A stretch of 64,000 nucleotides of DNA, taken from Effrenium voratum (Eukaryota; Sar; Dinophyceae; Suessiales; Symbiodiniaceae). Location: positions 163,201 through 227,200 of the forward strand of contig CAUJNA010001879.1 of the NCBI GenBank assembly GCA_963377175.1, in the 5' to 3' direction. Shown piece after piece: positions 19,098-31,800 of this stretch; within the stretch, counting starts at the first letter, position 1; each line of letters starts with the position of its first letter. The notes below the pieces were generated by a model that saw only the letters and a program-made list of their open reading frames with translations, did no database searches and was not told where the DNA came from. The position numbers and the translations under genes are program-made.

Positions 19098-20655
19098 CTG
19101 CAAGAAAGTCTTTGTTTGCCACAAAGGGGAAACCAAGGAACCCCAACGGGCAAAAAAGGCAAGAAGGCAAGAGGTCACTTCAGCGCAGCCATGTCAAGAG
19201 AAACCGACAGAGAAAGTCACCATAGAGTCCTCCACTTTTGGCACAGGTCCGTATGGGCCCACTGGGTTGTTCAAAATGGGGGATCCCTGGTCACAAGTCC
19301 GCAATCCTTGTGAAACACAACTAGGGAGATCACCGCCTGGCAAAAGGATTGAGGATTGATGGTGAAAACCTATAGGAATTCAGAGGTTCATTTGAGGAAT
19401 CCCGACCCAAAAGCAGCTGAACAACCGCGGGACACCCTTTGCAGACATGTTCAACACGGTAATTAGTTTAGATGGGTGTACCTGTTCAGGTTGGCATCAT
19501 GTGACGCAGGAAAACCACCCGCTTTGCGGGTCCCACCATTCAGACACAATATACGAACCTCTGGTATGAGCTCCTGGTTTATGGGTACCGCTCACTGTGA
19601 CTCAATTGTGGGACAATAACGAAACTTGGCCCAACATGGTCATGTTACGTGGATGACAGTTTGTCCCCAGAGTCAGGAAGTGTCTAGAAATGCAGGAAGC
19701 GTTGGTCAGCGACAAGAGTGCTCTTTGCAATGGGCACCATCGCATAATCATTGTTAGACCATGTTTCAATGAGAAGACAGTGACAAAAATAATGTTGCGT
19801 CTAATTGGCCGCCTGTGACCCAATCAGTCATAGACCATTTACAACAGAACTTATCTTGTTTGGCGTAACCAACGCTACTACTAGCCGCTGACTAACGGGG
19901 GATGCGGAAAATGAACGGTCGCTGGTTGGTCAGGAACTCAGGGAGTGAGGTTACTCTTCAAGCAAGTACCCACCCCAATTTGGCCTCCCATGTTCTGCTT
20001 GTCGACTTTTGCGCCAGGCAAAAGGACTTGGGGCCTTTTGAGGGTCCAGGCAACCAGCCTGGTGGATGAACTGAAAGGGTTCAAGCCCGGGTTCCCATCA
20101 TTTCAACCCCCGACTCGTCCCACCCCCAGATTTGTTGGTTTCCCAAGAATAACAGTCTTAGCTTGAATGGCCAGCCAAAAAAGTTTCCCAAAGTCCTAGC
20201 ACTCAGGAAAGAAGTGTCTCAGCTGCCCTAAGGACCCGGAAAAGAAAGCTGTTGGGGCCATGACTAATGGGCCAACGCAGGAAACCAAACAGATGAAAAG
20301 GTCAGCCGTGCGCAAGTGGGATACTAGGTCATGGACCCCTAGGGGGGACAATGGGTGGGGGTTGTTGTGCCCCACCCCCCCTATAGCCATCCGTAGGGTC
20401 CATGATTCGGGCAACCCGCCTTCTAAAGAGCTCATCGACCCACTGGGCGGCAGTGGAAGGTGTTCCTGGCGATGGAACGAGCGATGGAGGGAAACCTGAA
20501 AAATCGGGGCAAACTGAAAACATGGATTATGAGTCTGTCACTTCTTGTGGAGGCCTCTAAAAATAACCAGCGTTTACACTCCCCAAAGTGTCAAATACAT
20601 GTGGCCTGGTAACGCTTAAACAAAAAGAAGAGGGCACCCATCTGCACGCGCGCCC
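19098..20655. other. No resolved gene
   Basis: Short open frames occur on both strands without clear splice chains. No recognised element copy of the main families is present. The exon chain ending at 18576 probably continues upstream here. Confidence 0.35.
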
Positions 20656-20705
20656 CCGCGTGTGTGTGTGTGTGTGTGTTGTGTGTGTGTGTGTTGTGTG
20701 TGTGG
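20656..20705. repeat. (TG)n microsatellite
   Basis: An interrupted (TG)n tract of about 50 bp with two TTG interruptions. Confidence 0.9.
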
Positions 20706-21826
20706 CTGCTTGACATGGCCGTTGATCCTATCCCAACGGCTATGGGGGAAAGCGGGGTATCTTTGTTTTTGGTTGCTTGAGGGCCGTGCCCGGGTGACAA
20801 ACATTTTGGATTCGGAATTCTCCCCCGAAGCTCTAAGAAGCCCCTGGCTGCCCATTTCATTGGTTGCAACAGTGTCTTGGCGAAATGTATGATTCCACGC
20901 TGTGAAGCGCTGAAGGGCCCTGTTGCAAACTCACCTCAAAACGCTTGAACAGGTGAGGCTCTAAAAGCACGATCGTTGCTTTTTAGACATCCGTTTTTGT
21001 GGTTGTCGTTTTCTTTGTCCTCTTCACGGTTCCCAGTGTTTTGTGCTTCCTGTACTTTCGACCCCGACATCGCAACCTTGTAGTACGAGTGTAGCGAGCG
21101 AAGCACTCTTCGGCAGCATGGTAACTTCCGAAACATGGATTGGCAGCTCCAGCTCGAAATCGTAACTGTTCAGCCGTTCTCACTCAGACAACCTGTGGAT
21201 GTGAGGAAGGGTGTGCAAAGGTCATTTCTGTAAAACACGTTGTCGGTTTTGTTCTTGCAATGCTCTCGCTTTTGTTTGTCAAAAAAGTTTGGCCTTGTCA
21301 AAAAAGTTTGGCCTGTGTGCTACCCAACAAAGCTGTGCTTGTTTACAGCTGCAAGGCTTCTTCCCACGATTGTGTTCAACTAACTGCTTGTCATTTTGCA
21401 GTAATACGTACCAGTGTTGGACAAAAGGGGGCCTCCGAAGACTAAACTTAAATCAACAGAGCTTGTATACAACCGCGGGTGATCTTTGAAACCGCCAAGG
21501 GAAAAACCGGAGTTTTGTCTTAGTGTCCAACTCGATCGATCGATCGCCGACTTGTGAAGCCTCCATCGAACACAAACATGAGCCTATCCTACAGGCTGCC
21601 GGCTAGCTTTCTACCTGGACCCACGAGTTTGAGTTTGATCCTGAGTTCTGACTTACGAATGCAAAAGCAAAACAGAGATCCTTACATTATACACCTGAAC
21701 ATTGCACTTGCAAATGGTGGTTTCCCTTTGGTTTGGTGGAAAAAGCAACATGTTTCAAATGGTTGCAACATGTATCTTGTAAGGAGCCCTGCAAAAGAAA
21801 GGGGGGTTTTCGGGGGCCCAAGTCAC

Positions 21827-21946
21827 CAGAAAGACTCTCCGATTCTGGTTCGTGCTTTCCCCTGGTTCTGTTGGGCCAGCCGAAACCCAGCGGAACTCTC
21901 TTTGCATGTTTTATCAGATGGGGGTAAGACCAGGGCACCACTGCTC
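21827..21946 (-). CDS. Candidate exon directly after a fam2 acceptor
   Basis: On the minus strand the fam2 copy ends GGACCTAG| and the next 120 nt are open in a polar reading (LIKHAKRVPLGFGWPNRTRG in the middle) to a TCTG|GTGACT donor. Entry needs one base from the previous exon. That exon is not identified, because a fam6-like fragment adjoins the fam2 copy on the other side. Confidence 0.48.
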
Positions 21947-22069
21947 CTAGGTCCTCCAGATTTGAGAGGTTAGAAGAAGTTGGTACCAACTTTTTTCGGT
22001 CTATTTTAGTAGGGGAAGCGAATCTCCCAACCAAAAAAGGGGAGAGAAGGGCACTACTGGGGGACCTAG
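21947..22069. mobile_element. fam2 element, complete copy
   Basis: Terminal repeats are CTAGGTCCTCCAG and ACTGGGGGACCTAG, with CTATTTTAGTAGGGG inside. A fam6-like fragment (AACTGGGGAC side) follows at about 22070-22145, so two elements lie head to tail. Confidence 0.75.
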
Positions 22070-22205
22070 GCTCAGCTGCCCGGCGAGTTCAAAGGGGAAC
22101 CCTCCCCGCAGATAAAAAAAAGGGCCCCACTGGGCAACTGGGGACTGGGTGTCGAGTACGTGAGTTGACCTCGCGGAATGAGTTCGGAGGTTTTCTATTT
22201 TTCGC

Positions 22206-22948
22206 CAAGGCGCGGATGGCACCGAGCGCTGCAGCACTGAGCATTGACGAAGCAGGGCTCATTCAAGCCGCGGCACCTCCGCGAAACGAGCCCCTGCAGC
22301 GCATTGACGTGAATCCCTGGCGTTTCCTGAAAAGACCGGCCCCGCAAAGCAGCAACTAGTACCCTGAAACATTGGAGCATGAAGATTGCGGCTCCGCGCC
22401 CAAAGGACTTTGATTCTTCCAAACTTGGTGCTTTGATCCCTTGCGGTTAGCTGAAGGGGCTGCTTTCTAAAGGGTACCCTGTTTGGGGCTGATCTCCTAT
22501 TGGGAAACCAGAGGAAACGACAACTCATTGGGGCTCGGGGGGTACCGATTCCTATGAGCCAAACCCCTCTTGTCATAAACACCTCTAGCCTGAGCTCGCT
22601 GGCGTCTGATGGCTGGCGAGTTTCTGTTTGCTTCGTGCTATTCTACTACGGGTTACCAGACATTGGGTCACTGGACCTGGAAAAAAATCAAGTTGGGATT
22701 GGTGGATTAGCACCAGTCATCCTGTGGATGGACGAAATCCTGCACCACTTTGAATCCATGGGAAGCCATCGTTTGTTGTTTTTTTTTGGCGAGGGAATCC
22801 TCATCCCCAGGTTTCTCAGGTGCTGCGAAATGGATTTCGTCCACAGTAGGCCTTCCTGGAGCTCAACGGCTGCGAAGTGGAGATTGTCTATGCACCTCCA
22901 ATGGTGCCTCGCCTAAAAGTCTGGCCCACATTTATTCACACAGAATAG
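22206..22948 (+). CDS. Plus-strand exons around a fam1 element, frame not settled
   Basis: A pyrimidine-rich acceptor (TCTATTTTTCGCCAAG) precedes a frame reading MAPSAAALSIDEAGL to a possible GTGAAT donor near 22310. A second open stretch at about 22606-22720 (ending GLAPVI) abuts the fam1 element. After the fam1 acceptor all three frames are open to nearby stops; the most protein-like starts AFLELNGCEVEIVYAPPM and stops at TAG 22946-22948. The GT donor in the fam1 end fits a different frame. I record the region as a gene but not its exact joins. Confidence 0.38.
22722..22846. mobile_element. fam1 element, complete copy
   Basis: The ends are CTGTGGATGGACGAAATCC and GGATTTCGTCCACAG, 125 bp, with a poly-T tract inside. 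Coding-like sequence touches both ends. Confidence 0.72.
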
Positions 22949-23034
22949 ATTGCCTGCGTCGTGGGAAATCAAGGGAACCTACCTTTTGAGCGCTAAAAGA
23001 CAAATGGGTGCATACCTAGCATCGGAGCTTGCAG

Positions 23035-23465
23035 GGATTAGATGGGATGGGGAAAGGGAAAGGCTCAAGTGCGAAATGCCTACGAAATGTGTTGACGCAG
23101 GATGAATCAATCTCTAGGCCCTGGAAACACCAGCCCAAACAAGTCCACGAGGCTCATTCTTCCGTCGACATGATACATAGCGAGAGTCCCATTCCTGATG
23201 GTCCCTTTCAAGCGGGCTCCCTAAAGTCACAGAACAAACAGTCGACCAAAAACCTGAAAACGTGTCAAGTGGGTCACTTCACGCGGGCTCCCTATATAAC
23301 ATGTGGCCAAGGGTCACAATCCAAATCGTGCTCCCAGTGAACATCCGATTCAACCCCCACTAAAATTTGTTCCAAAAATGGGTGGTGCACCTACCCCCAA
23401 AATGGGATCCCATGGGTCAAAGACCCACAGCCAGGGCCTCCGCAAACATCGCCCGAGCCCCTTGA
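23035..23465 (+). CDS. Gene end with a fam3 introner
   Basis: After TTGCAG (23034) a frame of 90 codons runs to ACATGTG|GCC at 23305. It is Lys/Ser/Gln-rich (MGKGKGSSAKCLRNVLTQ near its start), and both composition and length suggest a real exon. The fam3 intron 23306-23430 (125 nt, GC donor, CCCACAG acceptor) joins in phase to a short exon ending at TGA 23463-23465. Two other frames are open after the acceptor, one for more than 70 codons, so the C-terminus is uncertain. Confidence 0.5.
23299..23434. mobile_element. fam3 element
   Basis: ACATGTGGCCAAGGGTCA at the left and TCAAAGACCCACAGCCA at the right are the inverted ends. The interior holds CCCACTAAAATTTG and GGGTGGTGCACC as in other fam3 copies. 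Confidence 0.7.
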
Positions 23466-25199
23466 AGTTGGCCCAAGGCGATGCTTTTGCCCTCTGCAGC
23501 ATACGGAGCCCAATGCCAAGCCCGGAAGAGACCCGTGGGCTTTTATTGGGATGTCCCTTTTGGTGGGGAAGTTCACAATTACTACAGTGCTTATGGTTCT
23601 CTCATGATCAGGATGGGTTGAAAGTGCGCGCAAAACGCCATTCCAATTATTGAACGGGCCTTGTAGGGAGCCCTGTACATTACTTAAAGGTGGGGGATTG
23701 ATTCGCCCTGAAACCTGATTCGCCTTGAAACCGCCCGAATTCAATTCAAAATAAACAAAACAAAACATGCATACAAAAAAGGAGAATCCAAACATCCCCC
23801 GAACTCGAATCCGAACCAGCATCCCAACAACTGCTTTTTCCCAAGTCCAGAATCCCAAGTACCGTCCAAGAATCAGCTGTTGGGGGGTTGTCCCCTCTCT
23901 CCCACTAACATAGCACCTGCTGGAGGGTACCTGGCAGATCAATGCACTCCTGCAGGGGACCCTCTGTGAGGTGCCATGTTAGTTGGAGGGAGGGTAATTA
24001 ACCGAATTCGACTCCGATAAATCCGGAAAACATAAAAAATGTCCTCCCGCCGGCCTGCCAGTGCCCGGACCAGTGGAGCATCGGTTGCAGCTGCGCTTAC
24101 AGACGCTGTTCATGTACGCCGCATTGGATTGGCCTCGAGATCCGGAGGCCGTGGCCGCGTGAGGCGTGGGTTTTGGTTGGGTTGGGAGTTTCAGGGACCT
24201 TTAGGTTGGTGCCCTCCCACCCTTTTCACATTTTTCACATGGAACCTGACAGGGACCTGGTCCCTGAAAAGGAAAGGACAATGGTCTTGTTAATTAGTGG
24301 GAGGCTACTTCAAGGGAATATTTCGGACCCCCTTTCCACAAAATGGACTTCGGAAAGCCCACAAAGAGGGCTGGGATGGACCAAATCGCCAGGCAACTGG
24401 GATGGTGGTTTCGCGGTTTATAGGTGCGAAGCGGACTTTGTCCATCCACAGGGAAACTATGCCTTTTTAGGAAATGCACCGAGTCGTCTATTTTTGAGCG
24501 GGTCGTTGAAGGAACTCTATACCAAATGGGTTCCTTTCGGATGATCAACACATGGTGGTACTTTGAGTGATCAGAATCCGTTCAGTAGAACCCGTTGCGA
24601 ATCGACTCACTTGACTTGATGGGGCAAAGCAACCTCCAGCGGTCCAGGCCGTCCATCACGAAGCTCACAGCATTCCAGTTGCAAAGTAGAAACAGGGAGT
24701 CATGGGTTTGTCTCAAAGCTTATAAGGATGCTTCCGGAACGTGATTAAAGAGCCATGCGTATCCGCGGGTGTGGGCTTTGTACATGCCAAGGACAAAAGT
24801 TTTTAGTTGGTGGATGTTGGCCAGGAACCAAAGCGAAACCATTTTTCCACTGACCTGAACAGCGACTGCGCTTTGGGCAAGCATGAAACAAATGGTTCCC
24901 AGCGGCAATGGGAGAAAGACACACCGTATTGTTGTTGGTGGTTGATTTTATAGGGATCCCCTCGCCCTGCAAAACAAAACATGAAAAGCCAGAAGCAACC
25001 GCAGCAACCCGCAGGTCTGGGATTGCACACATGAAAACTTGCCAGCCGGAAACAAACACTTCGCTGTGACCAAACCCGTGGCTGAAGCGGCTGGTTTCAC
25101 AGCTTGCCATTGCGCCGCTCGCTGCATATGTCCCCGGAAGCTGCTTACTTTTCGGCCGGCTTTGTGGCCAGGAGCATGGTGGCGAGGATTTTCTGCCAA
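23466..25199. other. No resolved gene; short fam1 derivative at 24371-24451
   Basis: A long minus-strand frame covers 23391-23942 but crosses the fam3 element and is not convincing. A fam10 end (ACATGGAACCTGACA) lies near 24238. An 82-bp fam1 derivative runs from CTGGGATGGACC (24371) to CTTTGTCCATCCACAG (24451). Confidence 0.35.
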
Positions 25200-25730
25200 A
25201 AGGCGGGGGGGGGGGGGGCGAAACCAACAAATCAAGGATCGGTTTCCCCGTGGCAGGCCCACCGTATTGGACATCTGCTACAAAGGCTTGGATGTCGAGT
25301 CCTTGGATCTCTGAAACATCGCCTTTTTGGACATTGTCGTGTTGTTTTTCGCGGGGGATTTGGACATGGGGCTCACGTCCAACCACACTTGGATCGGCTC
25401 CAACTCTTAAAATCAGAAATTATGGATGTCCTTGAAGCCCATTACTTTGCACTTCCATTCTAGAACATGGGTGTCCTTTTCGGGAAAATAGATGGGTCTG
25501 GCAGCTGATTGAGTCGCCACGTAAACCAGGAACCTCTATTTGTCCAACCAAATCAACCAAAAAGGACGCCTATGTTCTAGAATTGCTCCTTTGGGTGGTC
25601 TGTGCATTTCAAAGTTGCACCCAGTTCTTGACTCCCAAAACAGGCCATGGAAGCAAGCCGGGGGGGGGGGGGGCTCGGGGGGGGGCGGTGAAGGGCGGGA
25701 AGGGCTGGGGGGGGGGGGGGGGGGTATGCT
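25200..25730. repeat. Poly-G clusters
   Basis: G-runs of 13 or more bases occur at about 25204-25219 and again at 25660-25725, the latter with several runs separated by short spacers on the plus strand. A fam5 copy lies between them (25466-25574). Proline- or glycine-rich open frames here are artefacts. Confidence 0.8.
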
Positions 25731-26354
25731 CGGTTGCCGGGCAGTAGCCGAGTTGTGCCCAGCCATGGCATTGCCAGTTCCTGCGACTCGAGGAATCGAG
25801 GAATCGATGCAGTGGATCTGGAGATTGAATGGAAAATGGAACCGGGGGAAGAACCTTTGGAGTCGACAAAAAACACGCATCCGAGCCGTTTTCTAAACCA
25901 GTGCTTCCAGGCAAGCCACTGTAGGTAACCAGGAATTCTATCTCTCGGTACAAACCCTACAACATAGAGCCCCCCAGTGAAGGCCCACACATTTTTCTCG
26001 GTGAGTTCGCCACAGGCCTATAGATTCATGATGGTATCACCTGCTCTACCATGGAATTCTATAGCTAGGATATGCTAGGATCGTACTTGCCAATAGAATT
26101 GGCAGCCAAGGGAACACCATAGGGGTTGAAAGGGACACCCGCAAAAACGACTTGCTTCTTACATGGAAGATTTCAATGGACACCCACTTATCTTTCTGGA
26201 TGCCCCAGAAACGTTTAAGCTCGATAAGAAGCCCAGCCGTACGATTGAAAACTAAACGAGAAAGTCCAAGCACCTCATACTTGTAGCATTTGACCATTCG
26301 AATCCCCGTACGACAAATCCAATGGACAGCTAAAAAACAGGATGTCTCCCAACC

Positions 26355-27024
26355 ATGAATTTAGCAATGTGTTTAACACGATGGCTCACAACGGAAAGAA
26401 AGGGCACCTCGCAAGGTCTAAGTTTCGAGCTTGCCAACTCGCAAATCCATCCCTCCCATGGCATCGGCTCGGTCCCGTCGTTGCAGCCGCCCTCTGCCAA
26501 AAGCGCGGTCACGTTGGACTCAGCACCCTCGGTCATGTCGAGCTCATCGAGCCCCAGTGCCTGCGCATGCGAATTGGCCGATCAGATTTTCCACGAAAAT
26601 GCGATGGAACACCACTCATCGGACCTCTTTCCCAGGTAAGCATGAGGATTCAACTTGGACCCAGCTTCATTGCACTACGTGGAAACTTGGCCAAATCTGG
26701 GGTTGGCAGCTTCAAGATCAACAGCAACGAAACCTCCGAGAAGTGCAAGCCAGGCACTAGATGGTGCCAGTTTCTAAACCAGGAGGCCCCATGGCCGGCG
26801 TGCTCCGAAAGCTATTTGATGGCTCGTCCAAGGTCGCATCGCTCTCACCATCCGCAGACCTGGATTGCCGCCTTCAGATGCTGCTCCCTGCTGAGACAGG
26901 GCCTTGTGTTCAAACGCTTGTGCAACTCACAGCCTACCAAAGTCCAGTGCGAGCAAACCAACTGCGAACTATATCCAGCGGTCTGGCATGCAAAATCGCC
27001 CACATCGGCCATGACGAGTACTAA
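26355..27024 (+). CDS. Candidate plus-strand exons, joins unresolved
   Basis: One reading at about 26420-26634 (SVPSLQPPSAKSAVTLDSAP) ends at an ideal CAG|GTAAGC donor. Another at 26782-27024 (GVLRKLFDGSSKVASLSPSA) begins after TTTCTAAACCAG and ends at TAA. The phases do not fit with this acceptor. A continuous 231-codon frame spans the same region but has a poorer composition. At least one plus-strand exon is likely. Confidence 0.35.
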
Positions 27025-27772
27025 CTACTTTTTCTAATTGGGGATTGCGCGGGGAGTACGGAGGGGCGGTAACCTAAAACATGTTTTTCGTGCGCGTCAT
27101 GAACCCTAAGGTAGACACTTTCACAAGGCCCACCAAGGGATGGTCCCTTTTGCAAAAAAAAAACGAGCGCTTAGATCCTAAGTTTCTATTGGCGTCGGAA
27201 CCCTCTCATGAAAAAATATACGGGGTGTCGTTCCACCATTGGAGAGGGGGCTTGACTACCATAGGAGCCAAAGAAACGTGCTTGTAGCCGTATCTAGCCT
27301 TACATAGCCAAACAAGAGGCTATTGCCGAGGGATGTGGGACATCTGCACCCAAACCGTTCACGACCAACGCGGGATACGCAACATGCGTGTTTCTTTTTG
27401 TTACCCTTTCTGGGGTTGGTTTTGAAGGCGAAGCCAAGGGAAAACCGAGGCTCCTGCTGATCAATTTTTGAGACCCCAAACGCATGTGGCCACGAGCAAC
27501 AAGGGCACTCTGTTTGTTGGTACTGGTTGCTTTCAAAGGGACACCCTCCAAAAAAAAAGCAAAAAACAGGGCACCATTGGGTGTCTGGGGGCCTTGACGC
27601 CTTCAGAGTATGAAGATCTGAGGCTGCCACCAGAATCCGAGACCGGCGCAAAATGCCAAAACAGCCGTTGCTCTGTCTGTTGCTCATGGGGATAAATACT
27701 TCTCGAGGACCCATTGGACATTGTCCAAGCATGTGGTTGCGCGTTTTTCCAAGGCAGTTTCGTAACCCATTA

Positions 27773-27883
27773 CTTCCATTTACTTCAGCCCCCGTGGAGA
27801 AAAATAAAAACATATGTTCAGCACTGAGAAACACCCTTTAAAACCAACAGTGGAAAATAACACATATTCGAAGCAAATGGAAG
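27773..27883. repeat. fam11 element (CTTCCATTTGCTTC ends)
   Basis: CTTCCATTTACTTC at the left is inverted as GAAGCAAATGGAAG at the right. The interior contains ACATATGTTCAGCA. Related copies lie at 31585-31687, 33070-33167 and 37839-37933, with a left end near 49745. Confidence 0.6.
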
Positions 27884-28370
27884 ACTAAAACTCACACCTG
27901 GACCCTACAGCTCAGCTACCCTTCAAAATGGAGCATCACCCCATTTTTGGAGCCAATCTCCCCATGTCACAAGCCAGGAGTTTTCTTCAGCTTGAGCAAT
28001 ATCTCCATTTGGTATCTTTGTTGAGGGTACCTTCTTTGGTGGCTTTAAGGGGACACCAAAGAGACACCACCATTGTAGAATTGTAGTGGATCCCCTAACA
28101 AACACACCCACTTGTTTCACCCCCGTCCCCCCCCCAAAAAAAAACAACAACAAAAAACAAGAAGACAAAAAACACATGTTTCAGGTCGAGGGCAGCGTAG
28201 TCCGGATACCCATCTCAATCTCCCGTGTCCCCCTCGTCTCCTCGTCCGCGTCCCCTCGGGCCGTTCGCTGCGCGCCTCCGAGCCTTTTGTGGGAACCACG
28301 GTGGCTGTGGCGGTCCATGCCTCCGGCGGTGTCGTCAGGCCATGGTCAAGGGGTGGTTTTGGTTTCCCAT
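27884..28370. other. GC-rich coding-like patch, unresolved
   Basis: At 28186-28340 all frames on the plus strand are open after a CATGTTTCAG acceptor, and the minus strand is open too. It lies just downstream of the stop of the minus-strand gene at 28371. I do not assign it. Confidence 0.3.
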
Positions 28371-28875
28371 CTACCCTCTGCAAAAACATGTTTGTTGTGT
28401 GAAGACGTTGTCAGCTTCCCGCTATTTGGCCATGGTTCAAAACCGTTTTGGATCGATCCGAATATTGGGATAGGTGAATTCACCGCCCATTCTTAGAACC
28501 TATTTTAGTGGTTGGATTGGGATGTTCACCGGGGGTGCGATTTGGGCTTTGACCCATGGCCATGTAGACTTGGGGGGGACAAGCGCCTCCTTGAAAGAGG
28601 CACACCCATGTCGATACTGGAGGGTTGGGGTTCCTGTTGGCTTGGAGGCCTTTTTCGCATTTCTTTACCAAGTCTGGGAGGGAATATCCCATGTTGGAAA
28701 GTGGGTAAAGAACCATCCGTGAAATGTGGGGCAAAAGGCCAAGCACGGAAAATCGGTGACCTGGGCCAATGTAAAGGCTAGGATCTTTCATAGAAAGCTT
28801 CAGGAACATTGGGGCAGCTCTTTCCCGGTGGATCCATATACCTGTATGACCAAACCACCCTTTAAGCACTACCAT
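28371..28875 (-). CDS. Gene end with a fam3 introner
   Basis: The upstream exon (open from about 28830 to 28561) has a good protein-like reading (LSMKDPSLYIGPGHRFSVLG, then a Leu/Pro/Lys-rich stretch) and ends CAA GTC TAC ATG| at the fam3 donor GCCATGG. The fam3 intron is 28560-28422 (139 nt), with acceptor GCCAAATAG|. The last exon, 28421-28371, adds 16 residues (READNVFTQQTCFCRG) and stops at TAG. The phase-0 join is exact. The 5' end is unknown and the family is not recognised. Confidence 0.6.
28422..28566. mobile_element. fam3 introner with GC donor
   Basis: ATTTGGCCATGGTTCAA and TTTGACCCATGGCCATG form the inverted ends. CCTATTTTAGTGG shows it is inserted in the opposite orientation to the copies at 16317 and 23299, yet it is still placed as an intron. 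Confidence 0.72.
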
Positions 28876-31800
28876 ATGGGCTTGCCATGATACATTACCT
28901 CTCGGAGGTGGGAGAAATTCGACAGCCTTGCCGACAACCCAACCCCTTGAAGTTGAAACGACGCGCAGAAAACTTGCTGGTTTTCCGGAAATCCAGCGGG
29001 TATGGGAGGGGAGCGCTTTGGGATGCCCTAGAAAACCAAAACCACCAGTTGGATGGTTTACAGGCTCATGCCCTCATTCCCCGAGCAGCAACGGCAAATC
29101 AAAGGGATCGGGCGCGAAGAGTTGGCCAAGCGAACTCACACTTTCCAGGGCTTGCCGCGCGGCTTGCCCCTTGTTTTCCATGGAAATTTAACAAATTGCC
29201 CCTGGAAAAGCAAGAAAACCCATACTTGCGGTAGTGATCCCGGAGGAAAACAAAAAGGACGCCGAAAAGCAGAAGCAGCCAGCTCTTTCGTCCAAGGGGC
29301 CAGCAGCGAGATCAGGGCCAGCACAGCCATCGGAACGCTTTCGGTCAGAGACTTTTAGCTCGAGCCAAGACACTCCGAAGACTAATCGTGTCATTTTTTC
29401 TGCTGCACCAAACACGGAGGTGGTTGTTACAAACATGAGAGTATGTAAGAATAGGGATCTGGACTCCCCAAATTTGTTCCATTTGAGTGTGTGCTTTGCT
29501 TGGGGGTACTCCATGTTTGTGGTTTAAAACGAACGCCAAAAGGAACACTACCCTTTGGATGGGATTCCTGGTTCTGAGATAAACCCATTGGTTCTATCTA
29601 CATCAGATACCTGAAAAGGGTACCCCTCCAAAAACACCAACGCAACTCGACCAAGGGGCCCCCCCCCTCCCGGAGGGGGAGGTGCCCTATTTTAAGACAC
29701 ACCCAAATGGTTCCTCGTAGTTGGGTTCTTGTGCTTAAGTAGCAATCCGCCACCCGAACAGCAAACAAGGGGTGAACCCTGGTTCGTTTGACCATGTGCG
29801 CAACCAAACACAACTCGATTTAGAGGGGTCAGTGAACCATCGGGTCTGGGGGCAACTTCTGCATGGATGCTTCTCTGAGGGGGCTACCCTGCGTTGAAAC
29901 TCACTCCCTGAGTTGGATGGTGCCACTGGCCGTCCCAAAAAGAGACTCAAGTCCGGGAACTCAGACAGCGAAATAAATCGCCACAAAGGGCACCCCTCTC
30001 CCAACCCGAGGCTGGAGGACTGCCTTCGCACAGCCCAGCGACATGGTTCGGGGGGGTGAGTGAGTGCTTGGAAGTTCGAAGCCTTTGGACACGTGCTTCG
30101 CGTGTTGGGGGGGGCGCTGCGCCTCTTTGTCTCAAAGGAAAAGCCTGCTCCTCCAAACCTCCCCTAAGTGTCCCTCGATATCTAAGATAAGCAGGAATCA
30201 CATGAACAAGTGTGTAACCCCTCACACGCTATGCTGAAAGGGTGGCAAGCAAACCCAAAACCAGGGTTGGGCCAATCCTTCCAACCATGGCTTAAACAAA
30301 CCTACTGCTCAACGTACTTCCTGAGTGGATTGGCCAAAACAAGTCCAAACTCGCTATTCACCACCAAACTGGCCTTCCTAAGAAGGTATCTCGAGCACTT
30401 CTGGGAGTGGATTAGCAAGCTCCTCGTGCTTTCCCTCTAACAGGGGAGTGCTTCGATTCGGTTTGGTTGCTGAAAAACCAATGCAAAACCGACACAAAAA
30501 CGGCATCAGGGCGCCCGGAGCCTTTTTCTCACTGCGGCATCACACGCTTGGTAAGGAACTCTTTCATCCAGGCCTGGCAAGGCCAAAGTCACTTCCCAAC
30601 TCTGTTTGCAACAAATATCCCAATGTTCTAAGACGGCCTCTACTACCCCGAAACAGGAACATTTGGCTAAACACGCCATTTCTGAAATAGCAAGTTGTCT
30701 GTATAAAACCCAAGGGGGGTAGTGAGTTTGGGGTAGTGACGGGGTAGTGGAAAGATTCTTATGATACCAAGGTCTGATTCGAATCCATGGGCTTCGTAAA
30801 CCCAACGAATACCTCATGGACGCAACTGAAAATCGGGACACCGAAAGGACCGTTTGAATGGGTTTCCGCCCACGCACTTGCATCACGATCCCAGCTCCCA
30901 TTGGGCCTTCACGAGCTCTTTTTGGGGGCTGGGCGGGCTCCCGCTTCTCTTGATTCCCTGGCGGAAATGGGTCCCATTTCCGCGCCATTTCCCGGCGGGT
31001 GACTCTGCCCCACGTCGGCAAGGTGAAAGAGGAGTCCGTGGCTGGGACCATTTTCACACCCTCCTGGCCATAGGTGACCTTTTGCCGCGAAAAGCAGATG
31101 GGCGTCCCTGGTTGATGGGGCACAAAACCTGTTTTTCTCAGTGGAACCCATCCAATCCTAGCCAAGCTAACCTAAGAAGGACACCTGTGCTGCGTCAGCA
31201 ACATTTCGGGGGGTTAAACGTAACCCTTGTTGATCGCCCCCTGAAAGGCAGCACCTTGCGCAAGGGTCCAACAAATCCCCGCCCCCCCCCCCCATTCCGG
31301 GGCCCCGGCCAAAAGTCAACCGCTCGCTTTTGGGTCAGGGTACTTTGGCTTAAGTCCATGCACCACAAAGTGCCCTTGAAACATGGCCGAATCTGAAGGC
31401 CAAAAAGGTGACGTCCTTGAATGCGAGGGATCCCTAAATCTTGCTTCCTTCCTGCAAATATTGGGAAGAAGTTCAAACCCTAAGGACACTAAAAGTCTCA
31501 AAGTTTGGATTTGGAAGTTTAAAACCTCCAACTTCACATCCCAGATCTTGGCAACCTGTCCCTCCCGAAAAAATAAGGCACTTCCCAAAAGCTTCCAATG
31601 TAAAAAGTCCCCTGAACAAAATATGTTCAGCAGTGATAGATTCGCAACAGGGCAAACTATACAAAGGTATGCTGACACAAATGGAAGAAACAGACATGAA
31701 CCTTCAAACTCAAAGTCTTAATGCCCCGGGCACGGGTGTTTCTTCAAAGACCCCCATCACTACAATGGAAATGGGTATGTCACGTATGTCTTTTAGAGGG

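Noticed and set aside
26342..27037. A single 231-codon plus-strand frame
   Set aside because: Its composition is poorer than the two overlapping shorter readings, one of which ends at an ideal GTAAGC donor; I prefer spliced exons.
28117..28389. Minus-strand frame over the GC-rich patch as an exon
   Set aside because: All frames on both strands are open there, so openness carries no information.
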